Of a DNA stretch of 10,000 bases, positions 1-10,000 are shown in pieces (positions within the stretch are counted from its first letter, which is position 1; each line of letters opens with the position of its first letter). The notes under the pieces are model-generated. The model saw nothing but the letters and a program-made list of their open reading frames with translations, was not told where the DNA came from and searched no databases. This DNA is from Penaeus vannamei. Lineage: Eukaryota > Arthropoda > Malacostraca > Decapoda > Penaeidae. Position numbers and translations under genes: made by a program. The DNA lies in NCBI RefSeq assembly GCF_042767895.1, contig NC_091578.1:24578795-24588794 (forward strand). Direction: 5' to 3'.

Positions 1-1377
1 ACGTCGGGCACGAAGCTCGACCACAGGAATACCAAGGCCGGGAGGAAACACACCCAGCGGCAAGCGCAGCAAAGGGACCAGCAAGATCAGGAACTTGTGC
101 AAATTAATCAACAAGTTCAGCAGCTGCTCCAGCAGCAACAGGCCCAGCAGCAGAAAATTCAGCAGGAGGGAGCTAGGTACCAACAGCTTCAGAGACAATA
201 TCAGCAGATAAGCACGCAGCTACAGAAGCAGACGCAGGTTTTCCAGACGTTACAGCAGCAGTATTTAGATTTCACTCAGCGGTATCGCCAAAAGAGGCGG
301 CAAACTCCTCAACAGCAAAGTCAGCAGCTGCAATGGCAACAGTATTATCAATATAAAATCAGCCACCAGCACCAGCAAGTACAGCAGATAGGGCAACAAC
401 AGGCTCAGACACACCAGCAACTAGTGCAGCTCTACCAGCAATTGCAGCAACAACAACAGGCACAACAGCAGCTACAGCAACATTTGCAACAACAACTACA
501 ACGACAAGAGCAGCTCCAAAAGCAGCAAGAGCAGCGAGAGCAAGAGCAACGAGAACAAGAGCAACGAGAGCAAGAACAGCTGCAGCAGCTGCAGCCGCCG
601 CAGAGGCCACGCTCCCGCTCGACCTCCCCGAAGCCCGACGCCGGCCAGCAGCGGGACGACGCCTCGTTCGACGCCATCAACTCCCTCCTTCGTAATGTGC
701 TAGAGGCGGAGGACGAGGACGAGGAGGAAGAGGAGGACGAACACGACGTTGATTTAGTGGAACTGTTAGAAGAGGAAGAAGAAGAGGAAGAGGACGACGA
801 GGAGGAGGAAGACGAAGAGTCTCTGGCAGACCAAGAAGATCTGAAAAACAAAGTCGAACAGTGTGCGGCGCAGATCCGATCCCTGAGCACAGACGACCTA
901 GTAAGTAGTGACTTGGAAGTTGTGCCTCGCGTGCGCCGGGCTTCGCTGTGCCTCAGCAAAGGACCCTCACACCTGAACGTAGGGCCCTCCTTGACGCACC
1001 TAGGCCCAAGCGGCGTCCAAAAAGGTCCCGCCCACCTGAACAAAGGACCAGCGCGCCTCAACAAAGGGCCCAGGTACCTGAGCCGAGGGCCGAGTAAACT
1101 CAGCAAAGGGCCACAAGACCTGAACATCGGGCCTGCTCGCCTGAACGTCGGCCCTTCGGACTTCCATTCCGGCCCTTCGGATCTGCACAGGGGGCCGTCG
1201 GGAGTCAACAAGGGCCCCGGAGCCAACAAGGGCCCTGGCCACATCAACAAGGGTCCTGCAGGAGAGTATACCGGTCTTCCCACGCCTTACAAAGGGCTCT
1301 CCTCACTGGCCAAAGGTCCTTCCCAAAAGATCCTGGGCCCGGCTAGTACGCGACGTTCAACGGAAGCCCTTCACTGA
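1..1377 (+). CDS. Gln-rich / acidic / GP-heptad-repeat protein, 3'-terminal coding exon (5' partial)
   Basis: The frame is open from base 1 to the TGA at 1375-1377 (458 codons). It contains no in-frame ATG at all, so the true start lies upstream of the window; the GTG at 97 is not a credible eukaryotic start. Domains by open-frame residue: about 18-195 is Gln-rich, using mixed CAG and CAA codons, with leucines, tyrosines and charged residues interspersed as in a polar coiled coil. Within it, about 176-192 is an imperfect REQEQ repeat. About 199-208 is an Arg/Ser/Pro linker (PRSRSTSPKP). Residues 235-273 are almost all Asp/Glu. From residue 321 to the end run about 18 tandem units of the type GPxxLNK. 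The composition suggests a nuclear or scaffold protein, but I recognise no catalytic domain or known family. The mixed codons and the ordered domain layout argue for a real gene rather than an expanded CAG repeat. The antisense open frames here are shadows. Confidence 0.8.
   Translation, partial: TSGTKLDHRNTKAGRKHTQRQAQQRDQQDQELVQINQQVQQLLQQQQAQQQKIQQEGARYQQLQRQYQQISTQLQKQTQVFQTLQQQYLDFTQRYRQKRRQTPQQQSQQLQWQQYYQYKISHQHQQVQQIGQQQAQTHQQLVQLYQQLQQQQQAQQQLQQHLQQQLQRQEQLQKQQEQREQEQREQEQREQEQLQQLQPPQRPRSRSTSPKPDAGQQRDDASFDAINSLLRNVLEAEDEDEEEEEDEHDVDLVELLEEEEEEEEDDEEEEDEESLADQEDLKNKVEQCAAQIRSLSTDDLVSSDLEVVPRVRRASLCLSKGPSHLNVGPSLTHLGPSGVQKGPAHLNKGPARLNKGPRYLSRGPSKLSKGPQDLNIGPARLNVGPSDFHSGPSDLHRGPSGVNKGPGANKGPGHINKGPAGEYTGLPTPYKGLSSLAKGPSQKILGPASTRRSTEALH
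961..1356 (+). repeat. Tandem heptapeptide repeat GPxxLNK in the coding exon
   Basis: The coding sequence holds about 18 consecutive units of 21 bases (one of 18 bases, GPGANK) plus a final partial unit. Examples are GPSHLNV, GPAHLNK, GPARLNK, GPSKLSK, GPQDLNI, GPSDLHR and GPGHINK. The first two residues are nearly invariant (GL in two units), position 5 is usually Leu/Ile/Val, position 6 is often Asn or Ser, and position 7 is often Lys or Arg. Codons differ from unit to unit (ggaccc, gggccc, ggtccc, ggccct), so the peptide rather than the DNA appears to be conserved. The last units (GPAGEYT, GLPTPYK, GLSSLAK, GPSQKIL) are degenerate. Confidence 0.9.
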
Positions 1378-1599
1378 AGCTGAAGCGCCGTGGCCCTTTC
1401 AGCTCTTCTGCAGCCGCCGCTTTGTACTCTGAACGCGGGGACTCGTATCCCGTCGTCACCGCTTTCCTTTCACAGGAGCTTTGCACGCGCGCTCTCTTAG
1501 TACTGTCTCTGCATGTCTGTCAAAACTGCAACATGATATTCAATCCACGTATTTATGCCTCACGGACGTACGAAGGGCACCAAGAGATTCACGGATAAA

Positions 1600-1605
1600 A
1601 ATAAA
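1600..1605 (+). terminator. Polyadenylation signal AATAAA (gene 1)
   Basis: A canonical AATAAA lies 223 bases after the TGA of the Gln-rich gene, in an A-rich context. It is followed at about 1627-1650 by a T/G-containing stretch that could act as the downstream element. It is the first canonical signal after the stop codon. The cleavage site itself cannot be read from the sequence. Confidence 0.55.
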
Positions 1606-1755
1606 TAGATAAAGAAAAGAAAAAAATGTTCACTTCGCTACGGTTTATTTATTATCACAGCTAATTTCATATACTGTTGGCGACGCTGCGGAGATAATAT
1701 CTATTTTTACACGGAGGAAAGATAGATCAACGGACGTTAGCCAAGAATTTTTTTG

Positions 1756-1764
1756 TATATATAG
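1756..1764 (+). promoter_or_regulatory. Possible TATA box of gene 2
   Basis: TATATATAG sits 47 bases upstream of the proposed ATG at 1803, after a T-run. A TTCATTG at 1794-1800 loosely resembles an arthropod initiator, but it lies about 40 rather than 30 bases downstream and would leave a leader of only about six bases. The TATA motif is plausible by position, yet TATA-like strings are common in this AT-rich DNA. Confidence 0.3.
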
Positions 1765-1802
1765 AAGTCTCTCCAAATACAAGAGCTGCCTTGTTCATTG
1801 CC

Positions 1803-10000
<8,198 letters not shown>

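Larger units (their letters stand above)
1378..1802 (+). other. 3' UTR of gene 1 and short intergenic spacer
   Basis: This stretch has no convincing open frame. The first part is GC-moderate and reads as 3' UTR, ending near the AATAAA at 1600. The rest (about 1625-1755) is AT-rich and leads into the presumed promoter of gene 2. No other conserved element was recognised. Confidence 0.6.

Noticed and set aside
359..610. Ala/Val-rich - strand open frame
   Set aside because: Out-of-phase translation of the antisense of CAG/CAA repeats.
432..1283. 283-codon open frame on the - strand opposite the Gln/GP-repeat exon
   Set aside because: It is poly-Ser/Cys and GP-rich only because it mirrors CAG, GAG and GGNCCN codons on the + strand. 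The + frame is open over the whole exon and has the coherent domain layout.

Overview
This looks like AT-rich nuclear DNA from an arthropod, most plausibly a decapod crustacean such as a penaeid shrimp. The support is GT-AG introns, GC-rich exons set in AT-rich non-coding DNA, a very high load of long perfect microsatellites (TA, CA, ATT, GTAT, GA), a LINE fragment and small DNA-transposon relics. The taxon is an inference; nothing in the window names a species. There is no sign of bacterial operons, rRNA or a CRISPR array, and no tRNA could be supported.

Two genes lie in tandem on the + strand. The first (1-1377, 5' end outside the window) is the terminal coding exon of a low-complexity protein. 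It has a long Gln-rich, probably coiled-coil part, an RS/SP linker, an Asp/Glu tract, and about 18 tandem seven-residue units based on G-P-x-x-L-N-K. An AATAAA lies 223 bases after its stop codon.

The second gene starts only about 200 bases further on. Four exons splice together in phase: 1803-1816, 2508-2636, 8934-9123 and 9894-10000 (continuing beyond the window). They encode the first 146 residues of a type II membrane protein: a short basic cytoplasmic tail, one membrane anchor, then a lumenal stem with two N-glycosylation sequons and paired cysteines. The protein looks like the N-terminus of a Golgi glycosyltransferase-like enzyme, although the catalytic part is outside the window. A GC-rich islet at 7923-8039 is a candidate in-frame cassette exon of the same gene.

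The 6.3 kb intron 2 holds most of the repeats. In order they are: a 5'-truncated LINE on the - strand whose 3' tail is the (TAA)n microsatellite (2876-about 3220); an imperfect ATT/ATC tract (3640-4020); a compound microsatellite block (4859-5537) surrounding a 153-bp near-perfect palindrome (5116-5268); a CA-rich satellite block with 16- and 19-bp higher-order units (7014-7797); and a 260-bp MITE with about 40-bp terminal inverted repeats and an imperfect 8-bp target duplication (8094-8369). Intron 3 carries a GA-rich polypurine tract shortly before exon 4.
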